A stretch of 64,000 nucleotides of DNA from Maribacter spongiicola (GCF_004364165.1 NZ_SOAY01000011.1:868001-932000), one strand, 5' to 3'; positions 28,350 to 37,038 are shown, counted from the first letter of the stretch. The notes: a model not told the origin generated them from the letters alone. Made by a program: numbers and translations.

Positions 28350-29972
28350 TTATTCTGCGTACATTTTATTACGCTGATCTTTCAATGCCTTATCAGACAT
28401 ATATTCATCAAACGTTGAATACCTGTCAATGTTGCCTTTAGGCGTCAATTCAATAATTCTATTGGCAACTGTCTGAGCAAATTCATGATCATGTGTGGTC
28501 AACATTACGGTACCTTTAAAATTCTTAAGAGAATTATTAAAAGCTGTAATACTTTCCAAGTCTAAGTGATTTGTTGGTTCGTCTAACATTAATACATTAG
28601 CACGCAATAACATCATTCTACTTAACATACAACGTACTTTTTCTCCTCCAGAGAGCACTGTACATTTTTTTAGTGCTTCTTCGCCACTAAATAACATCTT
28701 TCCTAAGAAACCTCGTATATATACTTCTTCGCGCTCTTCTTCTGTTTTTGCATATTGACGTAGCCAGTCTACCAAATTAATATTATCGGTAAAGAAGCCT
28801 GAGTTATCTGCTGGCAAATAAGATTGGTTAGTAGTTACTCCCCATTGAAAAGTACCTTTATCTGCTTTTTTATTTCCGTTTATAATTTCGTAAAAAGCTG
28901 TTGTAGCTCTTGAATCTCTGGAAATAATAGCAATTTTATCACCTTTAGCTAGGTTGATGTTTACATTATGGAATAACAGTTCTCCTTCATCGGTAGATGC
29001 AGAAAGTCCTTCCACTTGTAATATTTGATCACCAGCTTCGCGTTCCCTATCAAAAATAATAGCAGGATACCTACGACTTGACGGCTTAATATCATCAATT
29101 TTCAATTTTGAAAGCATTTTTTTACGAGAAGTTGCTTGTTTACTTTTTGCAACGTTTGCACTGAATCGAGCAATAAATTCTTGCAACTCTTTAGCTTTCT
29201 CTTCTGCCTTCTTGTTTTGTTGTGCACGTTGGCGGGCAGCTAATTGGCTACTCTCGTACCAAAATGTATAGTTACCAGAATATAAATTTAGTTTTCCAAA
29301 ATCTATATCACCTATATCTGTACATACAGTATCTAAAAAGTGACGGTCATGACTTACAACTATTACTGTATTTTCATAATCAGCTAAGAAATTCTCTAAC
29401 CAACTAATTGTTTCATAATCCAAATCGTTGGTAGGCTCATCCATAATCAATACATCAGGATTACCAAATAAAGCTTGTGCCAATAGCACACGTACTTTTA
29501 ACTTAGAATCTAGTTCTGACATCAAGGTATAATGCATATCTGCATTAATTCCAAGATTTGATAATAGTGCAGCTGCATTACTATCGGCGTTCCACCCATT
29601 CATTTCTTCAAATTTCACCTGCAACTCCCCTATTCTATCCGCATTTTTATCATCGTAATCGGCATAAAGCGCGTCGATTTCTTTTTTGATTTCATAAAGC
29701 GGCTTGTTGCCCATAACCACTGCCTCTAAGACTGTAAAATCATCTGCAGAGTTGTGGTTTTGCTCTAATATTGACATTCTTTTACCCGGCTCTAAATGAA
29801 CGTGACCAGAGGTTGGATCCATTTGCCCGGCTAGGATTTTTAAAAAAGTAGATTTACCGGCACCGTTGGCACCAATAATACCATAGCAATTACCTTGAGT
29901 AAAAGCAACGTTTACTTCATCAAACAAAATTCGTTTGCCAAATTGAACAGATAAATTAGAAACAGATAACAT
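28350..29972 (-). CDS. ABC-F ATPase (YbiT-like) with a degenerate second Walker A
   Basis: A 540-residue soluble ABC-F protein; members act on the ribosome E site to regulate translation or confer antibiotic resistance. The sequence tracks E. coli YbiT along its length. NBD1 is intact: Walker A GANGAGKST, LLAQALFG-type signature region and Walker B LIMDEPTNDLD. NBD2 keeps LSGGEK and Walker B MLDEPTNHLD and the switch His (TTHDHEF), but its Walker A position reads SRDSRATTAF instead of GxxGxGKST, so the second nucleotide site is degenerate. A linker of about residues 235-315 separates the domains. It is monocistronic; a -7 element TATTTTTG lies at 29998-30005 on the minus strand. Confidence 0.95.
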   Translation of the reverse strand: MLSVSNLSVQFGKRILFDEVNVAFTQGNCYGIIGANGAGKSTFLKILAGQMDPTSGHVHLEPGKRMSILEQNHNSADDFTVLEAVVMGNKPLYEIKKEIDALYADYDDKNADRIGELQVKFEEMNGWNADSNAAALLSNLGINADMHYTLMSELDSKLKVRVLLAQALFGNPDVLIMDEPTNDLDYETISWLENFLADYENTVIVVSHDRHFLDTVCTDIGDIDFGKLNLYSGNYTFWYESSQLAARQRAQQNKKAEEKAKELQEFIARFSANVAKSKQATSRKKMLSKLKIDDIKPSSRRYPAIIFDREREAGDQILQVEGLSASTDEGELLFHNVNINLAKGDKIAIISRDSRATTAFYEIINGNKKADKGTFQWGVTTNQSYLPADNSGFFTDNINLVDWLRQYAKTEEEREEVYIRGFLGKMLFSGEEALKKCTVLSGGEKVRCMLSRMMLLRANVLMLDEPTNHLDLESITAFNNSLKNFKGTVMLTTHDHEFAQTVANRIIELTPKGNIDRYSTFDEYMSDKALKDQRNKMYAE

Positions 29973-30119
29973 AGAAACAAAATTTTAAAAATCCGTGCAA
30001 AAATACTGAATTTCTAGCCTTACAGTACCTAGTTTACCATCAAATTCGACAAAAGATTCTTAAGTTAGCGGCTGACAACATTTAACTAGCCATTAACAGC
30101 AACTGGTAATTAGGTTTGT

Positions 30120-30127
30120 TATTTTTG
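30120..30127 (+). promoter_or_regulatory. Putative -7 element for the thioredoxin-like lipoprotein gene
   Basis: TATTTTTG matches TAnnTTTG and lies 24 bases before the preferred ATG at 30152. This argues against the in-frame TTG at 30116 being the start, because that codon overlaps the promoter. No clear TTG -33 element was found. Confidence 0.45.
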
Positions 30128-30151
30128 ACTAATACCAGACTCATATACTAT

Positions 30152-31534
30152 ATGATAAGAATTTTACTCTCTACGTGCGTAGCTTTATTAATGGGATGTT
30201 CCTCTACCAATAAAGATTCAGAAACGGTACTATTCGCTGGTGAAATAGTCAACCCTACAAGTAATCAAGTTATTTTAATGAAAGGTGGACTCAAAATTGA
30301 TTCTGCTAAGCTTGATGATAAAAATCGGTTTAAATTTAAACTTGCATCTCTTGAAAATGGACTCTACCATTTTAATCTAGCCCCTGAATTCCAATACGTA
30401 TACCTTGAAAAAGGCGATAGTTTAATGGTGAGGCTAAATACTATTTACTTTGATGAATCGCTGGTTTTTTCTGGAAGCAATGAAGAAACAAATAATTTTC
30501 TTTTAGATCTTTTCCTTACCGCTGAAGATGAAGATTCTGCCATGTATACAGACTACTACGAACTTGAGCCAGCAGACTTTTTAGAAAAAATAGAATCATT
30601 AAAGCAAGAAAAAGTTTCTAATCTTAATGAAATAAATTCAGAAAATCTTCTTTCTGAAGAGGCTGTAAAATTATTGACAGGTAGTATCGAATATACTTAC
30701 AATAGGTATAAAGAGATTTACCCCTTTCAGCATAAGCGCAAAACAGCCGAACAAAATTTTCACGATTTACCAAAAGATTATTTTAGCTATCGAACTCAAA
30801 TCAACTACGGCGACAATACACTTACTTATCTAAGACCCTATTATGATTTCATGAAAGCACATTTCGGAAATTTAGCGTACATGAGCTGTGTAAAAAATTG
30901 CAAAGATTCTGCTAATGATGATAGTAAACAGTTACATTATAAAAAGCACAAATTACATTTAATAGACAGTCTTGTTGTCGAAAAAGAGTTAAGAGATAAT
31001 TTGTTTAGAAATGTGGCATTAGATTATTTGCTTAAGAAGAAAGATGCCCCTGAAAACACTGAAATATTCTTGAATGAATTTAAGAATGTATCTAAAAACA
31101 ATATGCACATCGAAGAAATTGAAAACCTATATCAAGGTATTACAAATCTTCAACCGTCTAAGATAATTCCGAATTTAGAAGTTTTAAATTTTGAAAATCA
31201 AAGCAAAACTTTAACTGAAATATCAGCTAATAGAAAAGTCTTATTTTATTTCTGGTCCGGCACTAATAAAAAACAATATCTAGATATTTTTAATCGAATC
31301 GCTGTACTTAAAGAGAAAAAACCTGAATACGAATTAATTGGTATTAACATTAAAACGGACTTTGATCAGTGGAAGTCTATCATTGCAACACTTGGCGTAG
31401 ATTCTACCCTACAATACCATAGCACCGATTTTAAAGAGTTAACAGAGAAACTGGTTTTATACCCCATGAACAAGGCTATTCTTACAGACAATACGGTAAT
31501 TGTAGATGGTTTTTCAAACATCTACAAGAATTAA
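30152..31534 (+). CDS. Thioredoxin-fold lipoprotein lacking the CxxC motif
   Basis: Begins at the ATG at 30152 with a clean lipoprotein signal (ALLMGCSS, lipobox Cys16). After an N-terminal beta module of the DUF4369 kind (FAGEIVNPTSNQVILMKGG) there is a long helical region and a C-terminal TlpA-like thioredoxin domain. In that domain the active-site position reads FWSGTNKK, where WCxxC would be expected, so it is probably not a disulfide reductase. Related Bacteroidota proteins are numerous and poorly studied. Confidence 0.75.
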   Translation: MIRILLSTCVALLMGCSSTNKDSETVLFAGEIVNPTSNQVILMKGGLKIDSAKLDDKNRFKFKLASLENGLYHFNLAPEFQYVYLEKGDSLMVRLNTIYFDESLVFSGSNEETNNFLLDLFLTAEDEDSAMYTDYYELEPADFLEKIESLKQEKVSNLNEINSENLLSEEAVKLLTGSIEYTYNRYKEIYPFQHKRKTAEQNFHDLPKDYFSYRTQINYGDNTLTYLRPYYDFMKAHFGNLAYMSCVKNCKDSANDDSKQLHYKKHKLHLIDSLVVEKELRDNLFRNVALDYLLKKKDAPENTEIFLNEFKNVSKNNMHIEEIENLYQGITNLQPSKIIPNLEVLNFENQSKTLTEISANRKVLFYFWSGTNKKQYLDIFNRIAVLKEKKPEYELIGINIKTDFDQWKSIIATLGVDSTLQYHSTDFKELTEKLVLYPMNKAILTDNTVIVDGFSNIYKN

Positions 31535-31558
31535 ACCATACGTTTAACTGTATATTTC

Positions 31559-32368
31559 TTAATGAGAGCTGTGACCTTCTAATAGTTTCTCGAACCATCT
31601 GCCTGGTAGAATACCTTTAAGCGTTAATGAGAATTTTTGAATAAAAGAACCTACCCTATAATGTGGCTTAGGATTTTTGGTTTCAATAATTTTAGCAATT
31701 TTCTCACCTACTTCAGCCGGATTACCGCCGCTATCAACATCTGCATCTATAGATTCTAATGTGCTCTTATAAGCTTGTTTATAAGGCGAATCGTCATGAA
31801 CAGGGGTATGATATCTACCAGAAGCAATATTGGTAGCAAAATCTCCTGGTGCCAATGTGGTTAACTTTATACCGAAGGCTTTGGTTTCCATTCTATAACT
31901 TTCAGTAACAATCTCTAATGCACCTTTTGAAGCAGAATAAATACCTCTATAGGGTAAACCCATATAACCTGCTATCGAAGTAATATTAATAATAAGCCCT
32001 TCTTTTTGCTCACGCATAGCAGGCAAAACATTGTTCATCACATTTAATGGTCCGTTGAAATTGGTAGCAAAGGCTCGTAAAACTTCTTCATGCGGAGTTT
32101 CTTCCATTGGCCCTGTTATACCAACGCCTGCGTTATTAATTAGTACATCAATTCTACTTTCAAGTGCTAATAATGATGCAATACAACTTCTAATGGTTTC
32201 TACATTTCTAACATCCATCTCTAACAGAGGGAAATCAGAAAATGCCGGATATTTTCTTTTATTACGTGTTGTACCGTAAACTTTATATCCTTTCTCCTTT
32301 AAATGTATACCTATTGCTTTTCCAATACCTGAAGATCCACCTGTAATTAGTACTACTTTTGTTTTCAT
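31559..32368 (-). CDS. Short-chain dehydrogenase/reductase
   Basis: A 269-residue SDR. Cofactor motif TGGSSGIGKAIG near the N-terminus (NADPH preference is suggested by the following RNKRKY basic stretch), NNAGVG, catalytic Ser in INITSIAGYMG, and catalytic YSASK (Tyr and Lys) around 152-156. The C-terminal HPTPHYRVGSF-type part places it among classical SDRs of the retinol/ketoacyl reductase kind. Substrate unknown. It is convergent with the thioredoxin-like lipoprotein gene. The SRP RNA gene lies upstream on the same strand. Confidence 0.92.
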   Translation of the reverse strand: MKTKVVLITGGSSGIGKAIGIHLKEKGYKVYGTTRNKRKYPAFSDFPLLEMDVRNVETIRSCIASLLALESRIDVLINNAGVGITGPMEETPHEEVLRAFATNFNGPLNVMNNVLPAMREQKEGLIINITSIAGYMGLPYRGIYSASKGALEIVTESYRMETKAFGIKLTTLAPGDFATNIASGRYHTPVHDDSPYKQAYKSTLESIDADVDSGGNPAEVGEKIAKIIETKNPKPHYRVGSFIQKFSLTLKGILPGRWFEKLLEGHSSH

Positions 32369-32461
32369 TTTATAGAAAATAAGCGATGCTAAACGTTATA
32401 TAGAATTGGTTTTGAATATGTTACCTTAAATTTAAAAATTTCATTTTAAGGCACAAAAAAA

Positions 32462-32555
32462 GGCAAGCTACCTACATCGCACCGCTACGACCGTATACCC
32501 TTGCTGCGTTCCCACCCTGGGGGATTCTACAGGAGCTGGTCGTGTAGGACTTGCC
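32462..32555 (-). ncRNA. ffs: Signal recognition particle RNA, small bacterial type
   Basis: On the minus strand a 94-base RNA begins GGCAAGTCC at 32555 and ends GGTAGCTTGCC at 32462, closing its terminal stem (GGCAAG/CTTGCC). Its apical region reads CCAGGGTGGGAACGCAGCAAGG, the universal SRP core: AGG opposite GCAGC and a GGAA tetraloop on GTG/CGC. The single-hairpin shape without an Alu domain is typical of Bacteroidota. It is followed on its strand by a run of seven T. It partners with Ffh for co-translational membrane targeting. Confidence 0.93.
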
Positions 32556-32560
32556 GGATG

Positions 32561-32590
32561 CAAATATACAATCTTTTAAAACTTTGACAA
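32561..32590 (-). promoter_or_regulatory. SRP RNA promoter
   Basis: Minus-strand TTG at 32590-32588, 19-base spacer, TATATTTG at 32568-32561, a perfect Bacteroidota -7 element. The RNA 5' end at 32555 lies 6 bases beyond, just where transcription should start. Confidence 0.8.
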
Positions 32591-32689
32591 TCCTTTTAGT
32601 TTCTAATTTTTATGAATTAAATTGCCTGTTTATATCGTGAAACCCATTTTACACTCCTTTATCACATAAATCTAAACACCAATTTCTTA

Positions 32690-33745
32690 ATGAATTTCGT
32701 AAAAATTTTTTCTATCATTCTTATTACCAGCTTATTTACATCTTGTGGCAGTGGCAATCAAAAACCATCATCTCTATTCGAAATCAACTTAGAAAAAAAT
32801 GCAAGTCAAGTTAATTTGAACCAAGAAATCGGTGTTAGTATAAAAAATAAAATGGAAAAACAGATAGAAAGTGTTGAATTTAGCATTGATGGCACCAAAA
32901 TTCCGGTCAATAATGATAAAATCAAAATAAATTTACCCACATTAGGAAACAAAATTCTTACAGCAAAAATTACTTTTGATGGGAAAACAGTCGATATTAA
33001 TAAAAACCTGAAAGTACTTTCTGATAAAGCTCCTGAAATTTACACATATACCATTCTTAATGAATACCCGCACGATACTAAGGCATATACTCAGGGCTTA
33101 GAATTTCATAATGATACCCTCTATGAGTCTACAGGAAAAAAGGGACAATCTTTCTTAAGAAAATTAGATTTTAAAACTGGAAGAGTTTTTGAACAAATAG
33201 ATTTAGACGAAACTTATTTTGGAGAAGGCATCACTATATTAAACAATAAAATTTATCAGCTTACATGGCAAAGTGGGCTTGGTTTTATATATGATTTAAA
33301 CTCATTTAAAAAATTAGACAATTTTCAATACGGAAAAAGTAGCGAAGGCTGGGGATTAACGAACGACGGCTCTAAAATTTTCAAAAGTGATGGCACCGAA
33401 AAAATATGGTTTTTAAATCCGGATACGATGACGGAGGAAGGCTATATTGAAACAGTAACCAATTCTTCCATATTTAATTCAGCTAACGAATTAGAATATG
33501 TTAATGGTAAAATTTATGCCAACGTTTATCAAAAACCTAGTGTCATGATTATTGACAGCAAAACAGGTGCTATAGAAGGTGTTATCAATTTTAGCGGATT
33601 GAGTGATATCATTACTAAGACTGAAAATTGGGATAAAACAAATTACGTGCTTAACGGTATTGCTTATCACCCTGAACGAAAGACATTTTTTGTTACCGGT
33701 AAGTTCTGGGACAAAATGTTTGAAGTGCAAATAGAGAAAAAATAG
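32690..33745 (+). CDS. Glutaminyl-peptide cyclotransferase-like lipoprotein
   Basis: A 351-residue lipoprotein (signal LFTSCGSG, Cys19). Residues about 25-105 form a small beta-sandwich domain; residues about 110-350 match bacterial/plant-type glutaminyl cyclase, a five-bladed propeller, with YPHDTKAYTQGLEF, ESTGKKGQSFLRKLD, YFGEGIT, WGLTNDG and NELEYVNGKIYANV. It would convert N-terminal glutamine to pyroglutamate outside the cytoplasm; T9SS-exported proteins with N-terminal Gln are plausible substrates (inference). A thioesterase gene starts 4 bases after the stop. Confidence 0.88.
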   Translation: MNFVKIFSIILITSLFTSCGSGNQKPSSLFEINLEKNASQVNLNQEIGVSIKNKMEKQIESVEFSIDGTKIPVNNDKIKINLPTLGNKILTAKITFDGKTVDINKNLKVLSDKAPEIYTYTILNEYPHDTKAYTQGLEFHNDTLYESTGKKGQSFLRKLDFKTGRVFEQIDLDETYFGEGITILNNKIYQLTWQSGLGFIYDLNSFKKLDNFQYGKSSEGWGLTNDGSKIFKSDGTEKIWFLNPDTMTEEGYIETVTNSSIFNSANELEYVNGKIYANVYQKPSVMIIDSKTGAIEGVINFSGLSDIITKTENWDKTNYVLNGIAYHPERKTFFVTGKFWDKMFEVQIEKK

Positions 33746-33749
33746 AAAT

Positions 33750-34136
33750 ATGGCATTTCAAAAAGAAATTGTTGTTTCCCATGAAGATTTAGACGATTTA
33801 AACCATGTTAACAATGTACGTTATGTACAATGGATACAAGATATTTCTAAAGAACACTGGCAAACAGTGGCAACTGCGAAAATGCAGCAAGATGTCATAT
33901 GGGTAGTATTAACTCATCACATAGAATATAAACGGGCAGCGGTACTAGATGACCCAATTGTTATATCAACACACATAGAATCTAGCTCTGGTGCCAAATG
34001 CGTTAGAATTGTAGAGATGAAACACAGCACATCCAAAAAGTTATTGGTTAGATCAAGCACTGAATGGTGTCTTCTTGATAGTACATCTTACAGACCTACA
34101 CGAATACCTGAAGAAATTAAAGAAATATTTCTTTAA
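33750..34136 (+). CDS. Acyl-CoA thioesterase, 4-hydroxybenzoyl-CoA thioesterase fold
   Basis: A 128-residue hotdog-fold protein. The family motif is DLDDLNHVNNVRYVQWIQD, with the Asp/Asn-His-Val-Asn-Asn-Xaa-Xaa-Tyr core that gives the catalytic acid and the CoA contacts. It likely hydrolyses acyl-CoA thioesters; chain-length preference unknown. It follows the cyclotransferase gene by 4 bases, so they share a transcript. A palindromic intergenic stretch follows. Confidence 0.88.
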   Translation: MAFQKEIVVSHEDLDDLNHVNNVRYVQWIQDISKEHWQTVATAKMQQDVIWVVLTHHIEYKRAAVLDDPIVISTHIESSSGAKCVRIVEMKHSTSKKLLVRSSTEWCLLDSTSYRPTRIPEEIKEIFL

Positions 34137-34140
34137 TTTA

Positions 34141-34251
34141 GTAAAAAACCTCGGGGTAAGCCTTTGAGGCATTCGTAGGAATATGACCTTTAATTTTCGA
34201 GGGAAGCCTCAGAGTATTTAAATCTCGATTATCGAGTAAAACTTTATTAAC
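34141..34251. repeat. Palindromic intergenic element, possibly a REP-like repeat
   Basis: The gap between the thioesterase and the lipoprotein gene is unusually structured for this AT-rich genome. CCTCGGGGTAAGCCTTTGAGG at 34149-34169 folds on itself with G-T wobbles; GAGGC near 34166-34170 also pairs with GCCTC near 34205-34209; and CTCGATTATCGAG lies at 34224-34236. Together these look like an imperfect REP-type palindromic unit. Whether it recurs elsewhere in the genome cannot be seen here, and no second copy is in the window. Confidence 0.4.
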
Positions 34252-35790
34252 GTGCGCCTTAGATTCTTAACAGTACTCACTATTTTATTTATTATTCTTT
34301 GGAGCACCTCTTGTAGAAAAGATTTTGAATATGCCCCAAGTAACGGTCATCTTTCATTTTCTAAAGACACCGTTTACCTAGATACCGTTTTCTCAAATAT
34401 TGGTAGCAGCACGTATACATTAAAAGTTTATAATGATACCAAAGATGATATCATCATACCTACTATTACCCTTAAAAAGGGTGATAAAAGTTTTTACAGA
34501 TTGAATGTTGACGGTGTTGCGGGCAAAGAATTTGAAAATATTCCCCTTTACGCCAAAGACAGCCTTTTTATTTTAGTCGAAACAACCATAGAGATTAATG
34601 ACAATACATTAAACGAACTCTTATACACCGATGCTATTCAATTTGATAGTGAACCCTACCAACAATTGGTAGAACTTGTTACCCTTGCAAAAGATGCTAT
34701 TTTCCTTTTTCCTGATGTGGCTTCAGAAAATAGCAACCAACCTGTTGTACTCTATAATAATGAATCTGGAACCCCTATCGAAGTAAAAGGTTTTAAATTA
34801 AAGGAAGAGGAATTAAATTTTACAAATGCAAAATCTTATGTTATTTACGGTTATGCCATTGTTCCCCAAGAAAAAGAACTTGTTATAGATGCAGGTGCGA
34901 GGATTCACTTTCATCAAAACTCTGGGATTTTAGTACAAGACGGAGCTCAAATTTCCATTAACGGACAACTTAGCGAAAATGGAGATCTTTTGGAAGGTGA
35001 GGTAATTTTTGAAGGTGATAGACTTGAACCAGAGTTTGCTGAGATACCTGGCCAATGGGGCGCCATTTGGATCAGTGCAGGCAGCCAAAATAATACCATA
35101 AATCATTTAACTTTAAAAAATGCCGAGCTGGGTATTTTCGTTGAAGGCAAACCAAACACCACCGAGAAATCACTTACTATTTCTAACAGTCGAGTTTTTA
35201 ATAGTTCTAGATATAACCTTTGGGCACGTAATGCTAGTATAGACGCTACAAACTTAATTTTAGGTGCATCTGGCAATTCATCTCTACTTATTGAAAATGG
35301 AGGCAGCTATTCATTTACACATGCAACGATAGCCAATTACTGGAATAAAGGATTTAGATTCAATGCTGCACTAGAAATTTACAATTCCAGAAAAAATGCT
35401 AGCGAAGACGGATTCGATTTAACCAAAGCCGAGTTTAAAAATTGTATTATTGATGGCAATAGCTCAACTGAGATTTTACTGCAATCGAATAATCAGAATT
35501 CATTTAATTTTAGTTTTCAAAATTCTTTTATCAAATTCAACGAAGCTACTATCAACGACAATTTGCTTTACAACTTTGATAATGAAATGCTTTTCTCAAC
35601 TATTATTCTTGATGGTAATATTGATTATTATCTACCATTCGAAAATGATTTTAGAATTGGGCTAGAATCCGAAGTCATCAATAAAGGTGATGTCAATACA
35701 GCAAATTCAGTGCCTTTTGATATTTTAGGCGAACCACGATTACCTAACCCGGACTTAGGGGCTTTTCAAGCAAAAGAGAAAGAAATGTAA
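34252..35790 (+). CDS. Parallel beta-helix lipoprotein
   Basis: A 512-residue lipoprotein started by GTG at 34252 (signal IILWSTSCRKDF, Cys21). Residues about 30-150 form a beta-sandwich-like domain; about 200-420 show the regular short strand-turn pattern with Asn/Gly ladders (NHLTLKNAELGIFVEG, LTISNSRVFNSSRYNLW) of a right-handed parallel beta-helix; the end has SVPFDILGEPRLPNPDLGAFQ, the terminal block of choice-of-anchor Q type proteins. It is probably a surface-exposed carbohydrate-binding or adhesive protein. The GTG start is followed at once by a good signal peptide. Confidence 0.85.
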   Translation: MRLRFLTVLTILFIILWSTSCRKDFEYAPSNGHLSFSKDTVYLDTVFSNIGSSTYTLKVYNDTKDDIIIPTITLKKGDKSFYRLNVDGVAGKEFENIPLYAKDSLFILVETTIEINDNTLNELLYTDAIQFDSEPYQQLVELVTLAKDAIFLFPDVASENSNQPVVLYNNESGTPIEVKGFKLKEEELNFTNAKSYVIYGYAIVPQEKELVIDAGARIHFHQNSGILVQDGAQISINGQLSENGDLLEGEVIFEGDRLEPEFAEIPGQWGAIWISAGSQNNTINHLTLKNAELGIFVEGKPNTTEKSLTISNSRVFNSSRYNLWARNASIDATNLILGASGNSSLLIENGGSYSFTHATIANYWNKGFRFNAALEIYNSRKNASEDGFDLTKAEFKNCIIDGNSSTEILLQSNNQNSFNFSFQNSFIKFNEATINDNLLYNFDNEMLFSTIILDGNIDYYLPFENDFRIGLESEVINKGDVNTANSVPFDILGEPRLPNPDLGAFQAKEKEM

Positions 35791-35934
35791 TTGTATCAGC
35801 AAATTTTTTGACAGATTTTTCTCTCACAAGCCCCGTCAATGCTGATTTTATCAATATGTCCTCGGTTTTTATAAGGATATTCTAGGTCTTCTTTTTCTTA
35901 CCTATGTTTAATTTCGTAGAATACACTATTTATT

Positions 35935-36666
35935 TTGAGTTATACATACACCATAATAGATTCTGATGCTGTATCTAATTTGCAATTGCATGCATTTTTA
36001 GATGAGTATGGTGATTTTGAATGTATTAATACCACTAGCAACCCTTCAGACGGTCTAAATGATATTCTAAAATTTTCGCCAGATATTGTTTTTATCAATC
36101 TTAATAAAGACTATTCATCTGTTTTTATGATGGTTACCGAGATTCACCAATACATGAATCAATTGCCAATATTAATAGGCATAGCATCAACTAAAAATTA
36201 CGCTTACGATGCAATTAAAAATGGATTCTTTGATTATTGGCTACAACCATTTAATGAATTCGATATTCGAAAATCGCTATTAAAACTTCAAAAGCGTATG
36301 CCAAAAGAAAAGGCTCCTGCTACTTTATGCTTAAAATCATACAACGATTTTCAATATCTGAATACCAATGACATTCTTTACTTAAAAGCAGATAACAACA
36401 CCACCGAATTTTTCATGAAAGATGGTACAATTATAAATGCCTTTAAAACGTTAAAGACTTTTGAAAACACGCTACCAGAAAACTTTATGCGTATTCATCA
36501 AAGTTATATTGTTAATACCAGTTACGTTTCTCGTATTAATTTTGGTAAATCTGTTTGTGCTTTAAAACAGGTAAACGAACAACTACCGTTTTCAAAAACA
36601 TACAGAGAGAATATGAATAACCTTAAGAATATTCTTTCAAAAACCACCTTTTCTTCTTTAAATTAA
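35935..36666 (+). CDS. LytTR-family regulator with a degenerate receiver domain
   Basis: A 243-residue protein using a TTG start at 35935. Residues about 4-115 form a CheY-like receiver and residues about 128-232 a LytTR DNA-binding domain (ILYLKADNNTTEFFMKDG, LPENFMRIHQSYIVN). The acidic pair Asp9/Asp11 remains, but the phosphoacceptor position, inside SPDIVFINLN, is Asn55, and the switch lysine is Gln104 (YWLQPF). Phosphorylation is therefore improbable; the receiver may sense something else or dimerise. It precedes an exported small peptide gene and a TPR kinase. Confidence 0.9.
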   Translation: MSYTYTIIDSDAVSNLQLHAFLDEYGDFECINTTSNPSDGLNDILKFSPDIVFINLNKDYSSVFMMVTEIHQYMNQLPILIGIASTKNYAYDAIKNGFFDYWLQPFNEFDIRKSLLKLQKRMPKEKAPATLCLKSYNDFQYLNTNDILYLKADNNTTEFFMKDGTIINAFKTLKTFENTLPENFMRIHQSYIVNTSYVSRINFGKSVCALKQVNEQLPFSKTYRENMNNLKNILSKTTFSSLN

Positions 36667-36757
36667 AGAATTCTCTCACAATTGGTTCGTTTACTAACAG
36701 AATCAGGTCATCTACTTAAGACTTAAAATACGCTCTTCATTGCTCAACGAATGGTAG

Positions 36758-36764
36758 TACTTTG
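36758..36764 (+). promoter_or_regulatory. Possible -7 element for the exported peptide gene
   Basis: TACTTTG (one base short of TAnnTTTG) with TTG at 36740-36742 gives a spacer of 15 bases, shorter than usual. It would place a transcript start about 35 bases before the ATG at 36806. Confidence 0.3.
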
Positions 36765-36805
36765 GCTGTATCATAAACCAAAAACCCCTAATAAACAGAA
36801 ACATT

Positions 36806-36982
36806 ATGAAAAAAGTTACAAGTATTTTAGCAGTTGCGATAATGACTATAGGCATGGCAACATCGATTATTCAAAACACAGCTAGTGAATTTGAGTTCAT
36901 GAACGACATTTCAAAAGCTTTAACTTGTAATGATTGCGCAACTTTCCCTGATGATAGAAAACCGCCAAAAGGTATTGCATAA
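36806..36982 (+). CDS. Small exported CxxC peptide, 58 residues
   Basis: ATG at 36806 to TAA at 36980-36982. Residues 1 to about 24 are a signal peptide (Met-Lys-Lys then a hydrophobic run VTSILAVAIMTIGMATSII). The rest is about 34 residues with CNDC at 41-44 and a proline-rich end PDDRKPPKGIA. It is too short for the usual length cut-off, which explains why automatic tracks miss it. Its own strong terminator sits 18 bases after the stop. The place between a LytTR regulator and a TPR sensor kinase suggests an extracellular or periplasmic signal, but this is inference; a redox-active or metal-binding peptide is an alternative. Confidence 0.75.
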   Translation: MKKVTSILAVAIMTIGMATSIIQNTASEFEFMNDISKALTCNDCATFPDDRKPPKGIA

Positions 36983-37000
36983 ATAAGCTCTATAAAACAA

Positions 37001-37038
37001 AAATAGCCTTTAACAATCATGTTAAAGGCTATTTTTTT
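37001..37038 (+). terminator. Strong rho-independent terminator after the exported peptide gene
   Basis: AAATAGCCTTTAACA at 37001-37015 pairs perfectly with TGTTAAAGGCTATTT at 37020-37034 (15 bp, loop ATCA), followed by a T-run. It separates the peptide gene from the kinase gene at 37075. Confidence 0.9.

Noticed and set aside
34252-35790. Beta-helix lipoprotein as a polysaccharide lyase
   Set aside because: Parallel beta-helix pattern is clear, but no lyase or hydrolase catalytic residues are recognisable and no carbohydrate genes adjoin.
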